This document shows, piece after piece, positions 7,907 through 17,158 of a stretch of DNA of 62,943 nt (position 1 is the stretch's first letter; the number at the start of each line of letters is the position of its first letter). The notes under the pieces are model-generated. The model had not been told where the DNA came from. It saw only the letters and a program-made list of their open reading frames with translations, and ran no database searches. The DNA is from Methanobacteriota archaeon (GTDB lineage Archaea > Thermoplasmatota > Poseidoniia > Poseidoniales > Poseidoniaceae). A program made the translations under genes and the position numbers. The DNA lies in assembly GCA_002709705.1 (NCBI GenBank), contig PAQE01000037.1, positions 1-62,943 of the forward strand, written 5' to 3'.

Positions 7907-8596
7907 TTACCGGCCCTTGTTTGTGATGATCATCATTCCAAGAATTGCTCCGGCGAGGGCGCCAAGTATTGTTAGAAAAGGCTGGTCAGGAGATACCGAA
8001 TAGAATGCAATAGAACCTGCCACCATAAGTGGAGGACATAGCATCATCATTCGAGTAATTATGACTGACCGATCGATAATCACTTCTGGAACAACAGTCA
8101 ATGATTTTGTTCTTCTTTGGATTCGAGAGGCGCCCACCTTTTCTTCCAAAATGGGGAGTGTTCTATCCCGAAGAGATGGATCGTTCTTCGGAAATCTGAA
8201 AATCAATTTACAGTCTGCTGTTAATTGCAGTGCTTTTTCGATAATTGTGAGTGGATTTGAGGCGTGTGATAGTGAAACAGATGCTCCCATGCCCTCGCCT
8301 CTTACATGAGAGAGTGCTCTCCACCCGCCAATGCCTTCATTGAATTCGCTAAGACCTTCGCGCAGCATTTTCACAGTAGCATCGGTTTCAGGCAATCCTC
8401 TTTTCCTACCGAATGCCAAGATCGGGGTTAGAATTAATGCACATAGAACAATTGTTAGGCCCCACAGAAATGCTGCAGTCATTAAGCCATCATTGCCTAG
8501 AACCATGGCAATTGCAACTGCTAGCATGAAACCAGAATAAAGCCCAAGAACAATTGCGGCGGAGAGTCCCTTTCGGAAACCAACCTTCTCCTCCAT
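7907..8596 (-). CDS. Four-helix membrane protein, unknown function
   Basis: Two N-terminal hydrophobic helices (about residues 12-34 and 38-62) and two at the C-terminus (about 175-197 and 205-223) flank a soluble middle section of about 110 residues with no motif I recognise. The loop contains a basic RIQRRTK stretch. It begins at an ATG and is divergent from the DUF2085 gene. No family was assigned. Confidence 0.55.
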   Translation of the reverse strand: MEEKVGFRKGLSAAIVLGLYSGFMLAVAIAMVLGNDGLMTAAFLWGLTIVLCALILTPILAFGRKRGLPETDATVKMLREGLSEFNEGIGGWRALSHVRGEGMGASVSLSHASNPLTIIEKALQLTADCKLIFRFPKNDPSLRDRTLPILEEKVGASRIQRRTKSLTVVPEVIIDRSVIITRMMMLCPPLMVAGSIAFYSVSPDQPFLTILGALAGAILGMMIITNKGR

Positions 8597-8613
8597 GCCA
8601 TGGCCAGCACAAT

Positions 8614-8640
8614 TCAGGGGAAAACATATCCGTCCCCTGA
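8614..8640. repeat. Inverted repeat TCAGGGG/CCCCTGA in divergent intergenic region
   Basis: A perfect 7-base inverted repeat (8614-8620 and 8634-8640) is separated by 13 bases. It lies between the two divergent membrane-protein genes and 13 bases before the ATG at 8654. The arm and spacer lengths match the repeat upstream of gyrB (19064-19090), although the sequence differs. It could be an operator or a leader hairpin. Confidence 0.4.
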
Positions 8641-8653
8641 TGGTGGGTTAGTC

Positions 8654-9406
8654 ATGCAGAAGAATGGTCTCGAGAACCGTTCTCGAGAAAAGAAGGTAGG
8701 CTATTGGGTGGGTGGCGTATCTACCTTCTTTCTTGTATCCTTTTTCTTGGTTCCATTCTATTTGCCAGAGGGTACAGTTCCAGAATTATCAGGTCGAGCA
8801 AACGCATTTGATTATCAATCCGATTCGGCATGGGGTAACGTACAAACCGATTCTAGTGGACAAGTCGGTCATAATCAAAGTGAACATGGAATATTTGTGT
8901 GGAGTGATCTAGACCCATATGCTGCTTTCATCTATGCTTTCGGAGACTTAAATTGTCATACCAAAGCAGAAAGATCTTGGAAGATTAATGATAATCAAAT
9001 GCCAGTTTGTGTTAGGGATGTAGGGATATTCTTTGGTTTGGCCGTTGGAGGTTTCTTGTTTTCACGCAGAGGATATAATCGTTGGACAATCAAAGATACA
9101 TTCCTCTCTATGCTCCCTGACAACAAGCTTCTGTCAGTCTACAGAAACGACCGCAGGTTGCTAGCAATGCTTGCAATTGCAGCAATAGCGGCAGTTCCTA
9201 TGGCGATAGATGGTTTTACTCAGATGTTGACATCATACGAGTCAAATGCAATGATGAGATTGCTGACAGGTGCGCCTTTTGGTATTCTAATTGGAGCATT
9301 TTTATCGGCCTCATTTTGTGCTAGGCCAGCACATTTCGAACTTGACCCTACTAACGTAATTCTTCCATCTGGAAGTAGGTTTAGCATGAAAGTGGAAGAA
9401 GAGTAA
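8654..9406 (+). CDS. DUF2085-family membrane protein
   Basis: The DUF2085 pattern is visible: NCHTKAERSW, then NQMPVCVRDVGIFFGLAVGG, and near the end PMAIDGFTQMLTSYESNAMMRLLTG. Hydrophobic segments fall at about residues 18-38, 110-130, 165-185 and 205-230. The family is found in bacteria and archaea and has no known function. The Cys/His pair and the DG.TQ/S.N..R.LTG elements suggest a conserved membrane site. The frame is open back to an ATG at 8600, only 3 bases from the divergent gene's start. I prefer ATG 8654 because it leaves room for two promoters and keeps the 8614-8640 inverted repeat outside the gene. Confidence 0.7.
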   Translation: MQKNGLENRSREKKVGYWVGGVSTFFLVSFFLVPFYLPEGTVPELSGRANAFDYQSDSAWGNVQTDSSGQVGHNQSEHGIFVWSDLDPYAAFIYAFGDLNCHTKAERSWKINDNQMPVCVRDVGIFFGLAVGGFLFSRRGYNRWTIKDTFLSMLPDNKLLSVYRNDRRLLAMLAIAAIAAVPMAIDGFTQMLTSYESNAMMRLLTGAPFGILIGAFLSASFCARPAHFELDPTNVILPSGSRFSMKVEEE

Positions 9407-10759
9407 CTACTTTGGTGGCTCTGTAGACCACCAAACGATCAACTCTTCTCCGTTTTGAGGAACTGGACATTCAGCATGACCACTGGAGATTAAGTGCAGC
9501 CTTTGAATAACGTTTTGAACCGCTTTACGTACCTGTAGCGGGACTTTCTTCTCATCAGTATCAAGAATAATATCTCTTAGACAATTTTCCCATTCTTCGT
9601 CAGGATTTGCCCTTCTCCAACTCGATAAAGCAGCCCTTAACGGCCACATCGCTAAACACAGGCGCCCATACCCTAACCTGCTATTCCTCAACTTGAACAT
9701 CTGAGCCTCTGCAAAAGGAACATGGCTTTGTTGTCTATGAATCCATCTTTCTTGTTCCAACCACTTAACAAGTCGTTGAGTGTGCCTTTTTGTTACAGAT
9801 CTGACAGGTCCTAATTGTTTATGAAGCGTGGGGACATCTGTTGTATCAGTAAGCGACAATGTTCCTAGAATTGCCCATGAAGAGTGAGCGATTGGTCTAG
9901 CCGGAACATCTGATTCTTTAGCGCGCACTTCATCCCACTCTTGTTCCGCAATACGCATCCATTGCGATGGAGATTTCCCATCCAACCAGTCTTCTAGTAA
10001 CGAAAAATGTTGAACAGGAGCTCCTGGTAATCTTTGTTGGGTTTGTACTCCCGTCGTCAAGGTTTGGAGAAGGTGCCTATCGACTTCATCTCTGCTGACA
10101 TTAAGCGGGTCTGGTCTTCGATTGAAGAACGTGCTAAGTACCTGTGAAAGCTGTTTTTCTAAATCATCTAGGCCACCTTCATTCAATACAGGTCCCATGA
10201 TTAGACACTTGCTGAAAGGATGTGGCGTTTCTATTTCACCAGATAAAATTCCACTAAATCCAGCACGTATCTTGGTTTGAATTTCTGTAGTTTCAAAGTA
10301 TTCGTGTTTGTCTCCAGCCATTCTCAATGTACCTGAATTTATTCTTTTCATGGCCTTATTGGGGTCACAATCAATCCAGATTACTAAATCAGGTATCATC
10401 GCTGCAGCATTCATTTTTGCTACCTGTTCAAGCCCTAAATCTCCGACCACGCCCTGGTAAACAAGGCTTGAATGAATATTCCTATCTGAAATTACGAGGT
10501 CTCCCTTGAGTAAACGAGGGCGAATCCAGGTATGGGAATGGTCCACTCTATCTGCTGCGAAAAGCCCGGCTTCTTCTAAAGGAGTATGTTCTCCCTTACT
10601 AACTGCGTTAAGCGCTAGTTTGCCCAGTTCACTATGCCTTCTTGGTTCGTGAGTGACATGGACGTTTGGGAATGCCAATCTGTTTGCCAATGCTGCTAGA
10701 ATCCTTACGGCTTCACCTTTTCCAGAACCGTCGCCACCTTCGACGGTGATAAGGTACAT
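9407..10759 (-). CDS. tmk: Thymidylate kinase fused to a C-terminal domain of about 240 residues
   Basis: Residues 1 to about 210 are a thymidylate kinase: P-loop GGDGSGKG (8-15), THEPRR, FAADRVDHS, SDRNIHSSLVYQG (the DR(Y/F)xxSSxAYQ motif) and a DLVIWIDCDP strand. The enzyme makes dTDP from dTMP. Typical proteins end near residue 210, but this one continues to 450. The extra part has charged helices and a segment VTKRHTQRLVKWLEQERWIH that looks like a recognition helix of a winged-helix domain, which is inference. No stop or frame change separates the two parts. It starts one base after the stop of the upstream minus-strand membrane gene, so they are probably co-transcribed. Confidence 0.85.
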   Translation of the reverse strand: MYLITVEGGDGSGKGEAVRILAALANRLAFPNVHVTHEPRRHSELGKLALNAVSKGEHTPLEEAGLFAADRVDHSHTWIRPRLLKGDLVISDRNIHSSLVYQGVVGDLGLEQVAKMNAAAMIPDLVIWIDCDPNKAMKRINSGTLRMAGDKHEYFETTEIQTKIRAGFSGILSGEIETPHPFSKCLIMGPVLNEGGLDDLEKQLSQVLSTFFNRRPDPLNVSRDEVDRHLLQTLTTGVQTQQRLPGAPVQHFSLLEDWLDGKSPSQWMRIAEQEWDEVRAKESDVPARPIAHSSWAILGTLSLTDTTDVPTLHKQLGPVRSVTKRHTQRLVKWLEQERWIHRQQSHVPFAEAQMFKLRNSRLGYGRLCLAMWPLRAALSSWRRANPDEEWENCLRDIILDTDEKKVPLQVRKAVQNVIQRLHLISSGHAECPVPQNGEELIVWWSTEPPK

Positions 10760-10760
10760 T

Positions 10761-11588
10761 TCACAAACCCTCCATTACCTGCTGGTCGGCAAAGTCTTCT
10801 TTGTTCAGCATGATCAAAATCATGCCTGCCAAAATTAATGCTGGTCCAAAAATAATCATTCCTCTACTGAACAGACCAACCCAACATAGCGCTTGAGTTC
10901 TACGATATTTCTTCTTTCTCTTGATTTCAAATGATGCGTGAATTCCTACTAGTGCACAACCCAGTGTGAACAGTCCTTCGAAAGTAGCTAGCGCTACTGC
11001 ATTCTCCAATGACCAGCCTTGGGTCTTAGTGTAGTCATCTACGTATCTTTCTCCATCTCCTTCAACCATCGTTATGGGCGGTACCCCAATGGGTTCTGGG
11101 ACAAAAGACAAGATTACCGTTTCGTAGCCTTCTTTCATTAGATGCAGTTCGTATTCCTGGGCTAACACAGAGTTGATTACATAACGGCCATTTTCGTCTG
11201 AAATACTGCTATTTCTTACGGAACCGGAGTCCAAATTGACCAATTCGATTGAAACATTAGCTACTGGGTATCCTTCTTCGTCCAAAACAAAACCGTGAAT
11301 ATCAAGCGAATCGGTTGATTTGAAGATTGATGAATTTAGCAACCCTGATGGATTTCCTTGTAGTATAAGAGTCCCAGATAGAACACCCATCAAAGCTCCT
11401 ATCATAACTAATGCAGAAGCAAGCCTTCTGCGTTTTTCTCCTTCTGTTAATTCAAGTTCATTCAGTTCAAGGAATCCTACTTCCTTTATTGCGGGAGCTT
11501 GTACTACAATTTCTTGCTCAGCCTGTTTTTCTCTCTTGCGAGATGCAATTCTTGAGTCAATCAACTTAGAGCGAACCCTTTGGCGCAA
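10761..11588 (-). CDS. Membrane protein with carboxypeptidase-regulatory-like (CNA-B type) domain
   Basis: After a basic N-terminus there is a membrane helix (about residues 55-75), an external beta domain with SLDIHGFVLDEEGYPVANVS and DENGRYVINSVLAQEYELHL (the carboxypeptidase regulatory-like fold, about 90-160), and two further membrane helices (about 195-220 and 232-262). It probably displays the small beta domain on the outer face of the membrane. The start is uncertain: the first usable codon is a TTG at 11588, the frame is open further upstream, and a GGAGGTG lies at about 11630 with no standard start codon at correct spacing. Confidence 0.6.
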   Translation of the reverse strand: MRQRVRSKLIDSRIASRKREKQAEQEIVVQAPAIKEVGFLELNELELTEGEKRRRLASALVMIGALMGVLSGTLILQGNPSGLLNSSIFKSTDSLDIHGFVLDEEGYPVANVSIELVNLDSGSVRNSSISDENGRYVINSVLAQEYELHLMKEGYETVILSFVPEPIGVPPITMVEGDGERYVDDYTKTQGWSLENAVALATFEGLFTLGCALVGIHASFEIKRKKKYRRTQALCWVGLFSRGMIIFGPALILAGMILIMLNKEDFADQQVMEGL

Positions 11589-11663
11589 TGCTGCAAGCCG
11601 ATTTTGTTTATCGTCGCTGATATTAGCACCTCCGGATAAACAACCCGAGGCCGTGCGCGGATT

Positions 11664-12836
11664 TCACCCCTCCCCTCTATTATCCGCGAAACCTAGCCAT
11701 GCCAAGCTGGTCCAAACTACTATTATACACAGTGCTAATAATACTCCAACAGTCATTTCGTCTCCATCTTGAGAACTATCTACTTCATTTGAATCTAATT
11801 CACATTCAGTATTATCTTCATTTCCGCCTTCCAAGCATGGGTCTACAGAAATTTCTTCAGAATCAATTTCAGATACACGAACATCTAACCATGCCCCTGT
11901 TATCAGACCCAATTCAAGAATCAAACCTACTTTTTGTAGGGAGTCCGCACTGACTTTGTCAGCAGTATCATTGTGAGTATGCCAATGCCCACCTAAGAAG
12001 CTGGCATTTTCCCCATATCTTGTATCGATGATATCTATGGCAGGTATTCCCAACTCATGTGCAGGCACATGATCATCATATATCCCATCAAACCTTTCGA
12101 AATCAAAATATGATGAATCATTTAGTTCACATACATCATCAATGTATCTAATTATGTCTTCAGTTCGATTCCATAATTCCATATTGCCAGGCGTAGTTTT
12201 TCTTAATGTCAGATAGGAATCTCCTACCATGTCTACCAAAATGAATGATTCAATATCGTCTGCCTCGGATTGAGTCAAGTTGTCGGCCCAGGCTTTTGCT
12301 CCCAAGACATATGTCGAGTGATTGTCTCCTTGATCTTCACCATCTGTGAAGAATAGAGTGACTTCATGTGTCAGATTTAGAGTAGGGATAAGGCGAGCTA
12401 TTTCGAGTAAAACTGCGACGCCGCTAGCACCATCATTGGCGCCATCAATTGGCTCGTCTCTTCGACTTTCGTTCCAATCTTGGTCGCCCTTGTGGCGTGT
12501 ATCATAGTGTGCAGCGAGAATAACTTTCGAGCCTGCGCCTTTGTTCCAGGTAGCGAATAGATTTGTCAGATTCATACCGTGTGAATGGTGGGTAGTCTCA
12601 GTGATGTCCCATTCTGAAAGGTTGCTTTTAATTGAATCTCGAAGGGCAGAACTGGCCGCAGAACCAGGCGTTCTAGGTCCTAAATCAGTCTGGAATTGTA
12701 CAGATTGATTTGCTAGTTCTCCGTCGAAATTTAATAAGCAATTAGCAGGCGTGTTTTCAGTATCTAGCCCCACCACTGAAACGGTTGATTGCACAACAAA
12801 AAGAATCGTAAAAAGTGCAACAATCCCTTTGCGCAT
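11664..12836 (-). CDS. Exported, membrane-anchored M28-family metallopeptidase
   Basis: A signal peptide (MRKGIVALFTILFVVQSTVSVVG) precedes an M28 catalytic domain with the expected zinc ligands and acid/base in order: HYDTRH, DGANDGASG, TDGEDQGD, DMVGD and HTHNDTADK. This is an extracytoplasmic aminopeptidase-type protein of about 390 residues. An acidic linker follows, then a C-terminal membrane helix (VLLALCIIVVWTSLAWLGF), so the enzyme is tethered with its active site outside. A GTG 12 bases further upstream (12848) is in frame, but ATG 12836 lies 27 bases from the TATA centre at 12863 and begins the signal peptide cleanly. Confidence 0.85.
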   Translation of the reverse strand: MRKGIVALFTILFVVQSTVSVVGLDTENTPANCLLNFDGELANQSVQFQTDLGPRTPGSAASSALRDSIKSNLSEWDITETTHHSHGMNLTNLFATWNKGAGSKVILAAHYDTRHKGDQDWNESRRDEPIDGANDGASGVAVLLEIARLIPTLNLTHEVTLFFTDGEDQGDNHSTYVLGAKAWADNLTQSEADDIESFILVDMVGDSYLTLRKTTPGNMELWNRTEDIIRYIDDVCELNDSSYFDFERFDGIYDDHVPAHELGIPAIDIIDTRYGENASFLGGHWHTHNDTADKVSADSLQKVGLILELGLITGAWLDVRVSEIDSEEISVDPCLEGGNEDNTECELDSNEVDSSQDGDEMTVGVLLALCIIVVWTSLAWLGFADNRGEG

Positions 12837-12858
12837 TGATGATGCCACACTCGCTGAG

Positions 12859-12867
12859 TATTAAATA
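12859..12867. promoter_or_regulatory. Shared TATA element for divergent exported peptidases
   Basis: The sequence TATTAAATA, which reads TATTTAATA on the minus strand, is the only good TATA-like site in the 88-base gap. Its centre is 27 bases from the M28 ATG on the minus strand (leaderless). On the plus strand it would place the start site near 12889, just before the 12891-12908 palindrome. It may serve both directions. Confidence 0.5.
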
Positions 12868-12890
12868 CCTCATTTGAACTCGCTGTTTTG

Positions 12891-12908
12891 GAATGCAGTA
12901 CTGCATTC
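12891..12908. promoter_or_regulatory. Perfect 18-base palindrome GAATGCAGTACTGCATTC
   Basis: The two halves are exact reverse complements. It lies 16 bases before the ATG at 12925, at the predicted 5' end of the plus-strand mRNA. As RNA it forms a 7-base stem with a GUAC loop. As DNA it is a textbook dimeric operator. Which applies cannot be told from sequence. Confidence 0.6.
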
Positions 12909-12924
12909 TGTGGAGGCTACGCAA

Positions 12925-15900
12925 ATGTCTGAACGATGCACTACTCGCGCATGCGCTTTAATGCTAATTTTCTTAGTTTCAATAATGTCTCCTTTAGCCT
13001 CTGCAGGGTCCGTTGAAAGCGAGGAAAGCCAGACGTTTACATTCACGCCAGTTTTCGCAGATTTAGATGACTTTGTACCTTCAGATTCTCACCCTTATAT
13101 GCTGCCTGATAGCGATGAAGCGCTTTACAGTGCGACCCGCATGATGAAGAATACTTGGATTGACCATGGAATGCCGGGAGTCGATATTGCAACATCTCCA
13201 CAGTCAAAGACTAGCGGTCGTGCTTGTACTCCTTACAACGAAGGAGATACTGCAACTGTACCAACATCTGGTGGTTCAATTGATGTTACAGTCGAGAAAA
13301 CCACATCAACTGCAGCATTCATGGTTCAAAGCGGAAGAACTCTTTCTTCTACAGTTTTGAACAATTGGGCGAGTACTTGGGATAGTACTGTTTACCCTAC
13401 ATTGATGACATACTTTGGGAAAGATTACTTCGATGGCAGAGGAATTGCCGCTCCTGATGTCGATAATAACTGCCAGATTGAAGTAATCATCTATGCAATC
13501 GATGGCGCGTATAATATCGGGGGATACTTCTCTCCGGGAATGTCTGCTTCTCGTGAAGCTATATTCATCGATATAGATGACGCACCTCTCACATGGTCGA
13601 AGGTAATCTTGGCTCACGAACTACAACACTTAATGCACAATGCACTAGATCCATACGAGAATCTATGGATTGATGAAGGTGCAGCAGATATGGCAGCATT
13701 CCTCTGTTTCGGCGGTTCTTCCACATTGTACGGGCATGTTAACGCATGGACTACTGCTAGCCACTATTCTGTACGATGGTGGAATCAGAGGACAGCAGAT
13801 TATGGTGGTGGATTCATTTTCCTACTCTACTTAGCTGACCACTTAGGGGGAGGTCCTGCAATCCGTAAACTTGCTCAAGATTCATCAACAGGTGCAGCGG
13901 GAATTGAGGATTTAGCTAGAAATCCAATAGGGGCGACTCCAGGAGTTATTGGCAGGGATTTCATTGACATTTACACGAACTTCACAATTGCTGCAACATT
14001 GGACAGCGATCAAGGGATTTATGGTATGTCGAACCTATTCCTGACTCCAGCATGTGGTTCGAGTGAATTTTGTAGAATTCAGCCTGCTGATTCGAATAGT
14101 GATTGGTTGGGGCCCTGGTCATCTACCGGAAATTCTGTTGAAGGCTGGGGTGTTCAAGTATTCAAATTCACACCAGGGTCTGCAGCACCTGCACCACTTA
14201 CGATGCGGTTTACTGGAGATGTTCCTGGCATGGATGGCGTAATCATGAGTAGGGCTTCTGCCGATGGAATATACACGCGTTCAGACATTAACTTCAATGG
14301 AGCAGTTGGAACAGCATTAGTTCCTGGTTTCGGTAACATCACAGATGAAATTTGGGCAATAACTTGGTATGCTTCAAATCAAGGAGATTGCGATTACACA
14401 TCTTGTGGAAGTTCATATCCGGAAGCGATTATTGACGTCGAAGCTGCTAGAATCACTTCTCCGGCCACACTGAGTCTGAACTCTACAGTTCTCGCTGATA
14501 GAGATGGAGATTCTAAGGTAGATACAGCAGAAATTGAATTCAATGTTCTTTCTAACGCATTCTTCGAAGATTTGGATGTCTTAGTAGAAGTTAAGAACGC
14601 ATCAGGAGTTGTTTTGGACACCCTTGAAACCAGAGTCCAAGCCGGCGGAGGAGTAAATGTCCCCACCAAATTCTGGTACACTGCTAAAACCACTGAAGTG
14701 CATACTTTCCATCTCACAATGAAGGATATGTTGGGGGATATAATCGATACCACACAAACAGGAGCCCAGTTCCTTGACAACATGAAGCCTGTGGCAAATT
14801 CGAGCGTTGAACCTTCTGATGTTCAAACATGGGAGAATGTGTTGTTTGTAGGGGACGGGTTTGATGCTTGGGGCCTCTCATTGGAGAACAATACATTGCC
14901 TTATCTCGACGACCCAGTTGCTTATGCTTGGACTTTCGGAGATGGAAATACATCTTCTCTAAAGAGCCCAGTTAGACCATATCTTGATGTTGGCCAATAC
15001 AATGTTTCTCTGAAAATTTTAGATCAGGGAGGAACTTGGTCAGATTCAGATATAACTTCCATAAACGTAACCGATGATTCTCAACCTAATCCAATAATTT
15101 CTGTTAATGGGCAGGTTCTCACGAATAACCTCTCAATACTTACCGGACAAATTATCCAATTTAGCGCTGAAAGAACTACAGATAACGTACCAATTAGCCA
15201 TCTCGAATTTACATGGGACTGGGGTGACGGCGATATAGAATCAGGCAAAGGCGTCTCTAGAGCTTATCACTTGTGGGAAGATGGGTTGACAGCAGTTACT
15301 GTCTACAATCTAACTCTAACTGTTAGCGATGGGGTAAATGTGGCATCTACAGTAATCGAGATTATTGTGAATAACAGGGCTCCTGGCCAGATATTCTCGG
15401 ATACGATAATGACCGAAACATTCACTGCTACAATGTTACCAAATGTTTTCGATGACGTTGATGGAGAACTGGTAGGTTGGAACTGGGATTTCACCGAAGG
15501 CGTCAATCTTGATGGCGGAGTGGTCGATAGGACAAACTTGTTTGTGGATTTCCTTTCTACCGAACAAAATCCAATGGTTGCTTGGTCTACACCTGGTGTA
15601 AAGTATGTCAATCTGACTGTAACTGACAACGATGGTGCTCAATCAACTGCTCAAATAATGGTTCAAGTTCTGAATCAATTGCCAGTGGCGCAATTTGAGG
15701 TTAGAGATTCTGGTTCTGCAGGTAGTCCAGTTATAGATTTCAGAATCCAAGACGGGCAAGTAGATGTTCCATATACTTTCAATGGCAGAACTAGCTACGA
15801 TCCAGATGGCCAAGTAGGAGATTCTAGCGATTTAGAATTCCTTTGGACTTTCTCAGATGGAACAATTTCTAATGATTCCCTCGTTATTCACAACTTCTCA

Positions 15901-17103
15901 ACACCTGGTGAACACTCAGTTACGCTTGTTGTAATCGACGAGAACGGTATGCAGAGTGAGGAAAGAACACTTTCGATAAGGATACAAAATCCGAAGCCGA
16001 TTATTTCTGTGAAGATTTTTGATGTCTGGTATAATGGTGATTTGGTTACTACCTCCACTCCTATCGCCGAGGGAGCATCCTTCGATTATTCACACACTTT
16101 CGATGATGACGGAAATGTGGTTACAACCCCTGGCCAAATACTCTATTTCGATTCATTGGGTACAAGAGATGGCGATAGGACTTACGAAGGAAGGTTTGTT
16201 CCGTTGGAATCAAATCATTCTGATTGGAATGGTATTGTAGAATACTCATGGGATTTTGGAGATGCAACCCCGATTTCGCACGAGCCAATGCCTTGGCACT
16301 CCTTTGAGCGACCTGGGACATACAAAGTATCACTAACAGTTAGGGATTCTTACCTAACTGGAGATGTGACCAGGGCCACATTCAATATCGTTGTAAATGA
16401 GCCACCTACTATTGGTGAGTTTGATATTCCTGAAACAATTTATGTCGGAGAATCTGTAGTTTTAGACGCCAATGTCTCTGATTCTGAAGATCAATCAGAG
16501 TATGTTGTTTGGCGAGATTTAGATGTAAATGATGGGTTGCATACTGACAGGGATGAGAGAATCTCTTCAAACATAGTTGTGCTATGGGAAAGTGACCTAG
16601 AATTCGATTCAGATGGAAACGGTGATGCCCTAGATGATTGGATTACACCTTCAGGTGCCGATCGAATCAGAGTAGCCGCAAGCTGGGAAGATGTCGGAAT
16701 CAAGACGGTTAGAATTTCAGTTTGCGATGGAATGGGAGTATGTACTTACAAAGACACCGAAGTCACTGTTTTAGCCGAAAAGGTAGCAGATCCAAGTTTG
16801 TCGGATTTCTCGCTTCAAGATTGGCAAGAATGGTTAGTTGACGCTAGTGGTGAATCCTTCTTGGTTCTCGCTCTTATCGTTGCTGTGCTAATTCTTGGCT
16901 GGGCCGTAATGCGAAGTCCCACGGAAATCGAAGAAGAAGCAGAACAAGCCGCAGCGACCTACGATGTCGATGAAGTACAGTCTTATGGCGGAGTTCTGGG
17001 CATGGACCAACACACTCCTCCTCCTGCCCCTGGTATTCTTTCAAAAGACGAACGCAGAAGCGGTTCTTCCGGTTATGTAAGGCCTCTTCGAAGAAGACGC
17101 TGA
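12925..17103 (+). CDS. Giant exported metalloprotease-like protein with PKD domains and C-terminal membrane anchor
   Basis: A 1,392-residue surface protein. A signal peptide runs from MSERCTTRACALMLIF to PLASAG. The zinc-protease motif AHELQHLMH (His231, Glu232, His235) is followed by LWIDEGAADMA with a candidate third ligand Glu251. From about residue 620 onward there are five clear PKD-type beta domains (AWTFGDGN, WDWGDGD, WDFTEG, WTFSDGT, WDFGDAT, each followed by a ..VSLTV-like strand) and a sixth degenerate one. A final helix (about 1,310-1,330, LVLALIVAVLILGWAVM) and a basic tail anchor it. It probably degrades particulate protein outside the cell. ATG 12925 follows GGAGG at good spacing. 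An upstream TTG in frame is less likely. Confidence 0.8.
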   Translation: MSERCTTRACALMLIFLVSIMSPLASAGSVESEESQTFTFTPVFADLDDFVPSDSHPYMLPDSDEALYSATRMMKNTWIDHGMPGVDIATSPQSKTSGRACTPYNEGDTATVPTSGGSIDVTVEKTTSTAAFMVQSGRTLSSTVLNNWASTWDSTVYPTLMTYFGKDYFDGRGIAAPDVDNNCQIEVIIYAIDGAYNIGGYFSPGMSASREAIFIDIDDAPLTWSKVILAHELQHLMHNALDPYENLWIDEGAADMAAFLCFGGSSTLYGHVNAWTTASHYSVRWWNQRTADYGGGFIFLLYLADHLGGGPAIRKLAQDSSTGAAGIEDLARNPIGATPGVIGRDFIDIYTNFTIAATLDSDQGIYGMSNLFLTPACGSSEFCRIQPADSNSDWLGPWSSTGNSVEGWGVQVFKFTPGSAAPAPLTMRFTGDVPGMDGVIMSRASADGIYTRSDINFNGAVGTALVPGFGNITDEIWAITWYASNQGDCDYTSCGSSYPEAIIDVEAARITSPATLSLNSTVLADRDGDSKVDTAEIEFNVLSNAFFEDLDVLVEVKNASGVVLDTLETRVQAGGGVNVPTKFWYTAKTTEVHTFHLTMKDMLGDIIDTTQTGAQFLDNMKPVANSSVEPSDVQTWENVLFVGDGFDAWGLSLENNTLPYLDDPVAYAWTFGDGNTSSLKSPVRPYLDVGQYNVSLKILDQGGTWSDSDITSINVTDDSQPNPIISVNGQVLTNNLSILTGQIIQFSAERTTDNVPISHLEFTWDWGDGDIESGKGVSRAYHLWEDGLTAVTVYNLTLTVSDGVNVASTVIEIIVNNRAPGQIFSDTIMTETFTATMLPNVFDDVDGELVGWNWDFTEGVNLDGGVVDRTNLFVDFLSTEQNPMVAWSTPGVKYVNLTVTDNDGAQSTAQIMVQVLNQLPVAQFEVRDSGSAGSPVIDFRIQDGQVDVPYTFNGRTSYDPDGQVGDSSDLEFLWTFSDGTISNDSLVIHNFSTPGEHSVTLVVIDENGMQSEERTLSIRIQNPKPIISVKIFDVWYNGDLVTTSTPIAEGASFDYSHTFDDDGNVVTTPGQILYFDSLGTRDGDRTYEGRFVPLESNHSDWNGIVEYSWDFGDATPISHEPMPWHSFERPGTYKVSLTVRDSYLTGDVTRATFNIVVNEPPTIGEFDIPETIYVGESVVLDANVSDSEDQSEYVVWRDLDVNDGLHTDRDERISSNIVVLWESDLEFDSDGNGDALDDWITPSGADRIRVAASWEDVGIKTVRISVCDGMGVCTYKDTEVTVLAEKVADPSLSDFSLQDWQEWLVDASGESFLVLALIVAVLILGWAVMRSPTEIEEEAEQAAATYDVDEVQSYGGVLGMDQHTPPPAPGILSKDERRSGSSGYVRPLRRRR

Positions 17104-17119
17104 AGGGAAAACCGATTAA

Positions 17120-17154
17120 CCCCCTAGATACGTACCACCCCCCATAGGGGGGTG
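17120..17154 (+). promoter_or_regulatory. Two competing hairpins over a ribosome-binding site
   Basis: CACCCCCC (17136-17143) and GGGGGGTG (17147-17154) form a perfect 8-base stem with an ATA loop. An alternative 7-base stem pairs CCCCCTA (17120-17126) with TAGGGGG (17145-17151). Both use the G-run that would serve as ribosome-binding site for the ATG at 17159. It may instead end transcription of the upstream gene, although no T-run follows. Confidence 0.5.
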
Positions 17155-17158
17155 TCAA

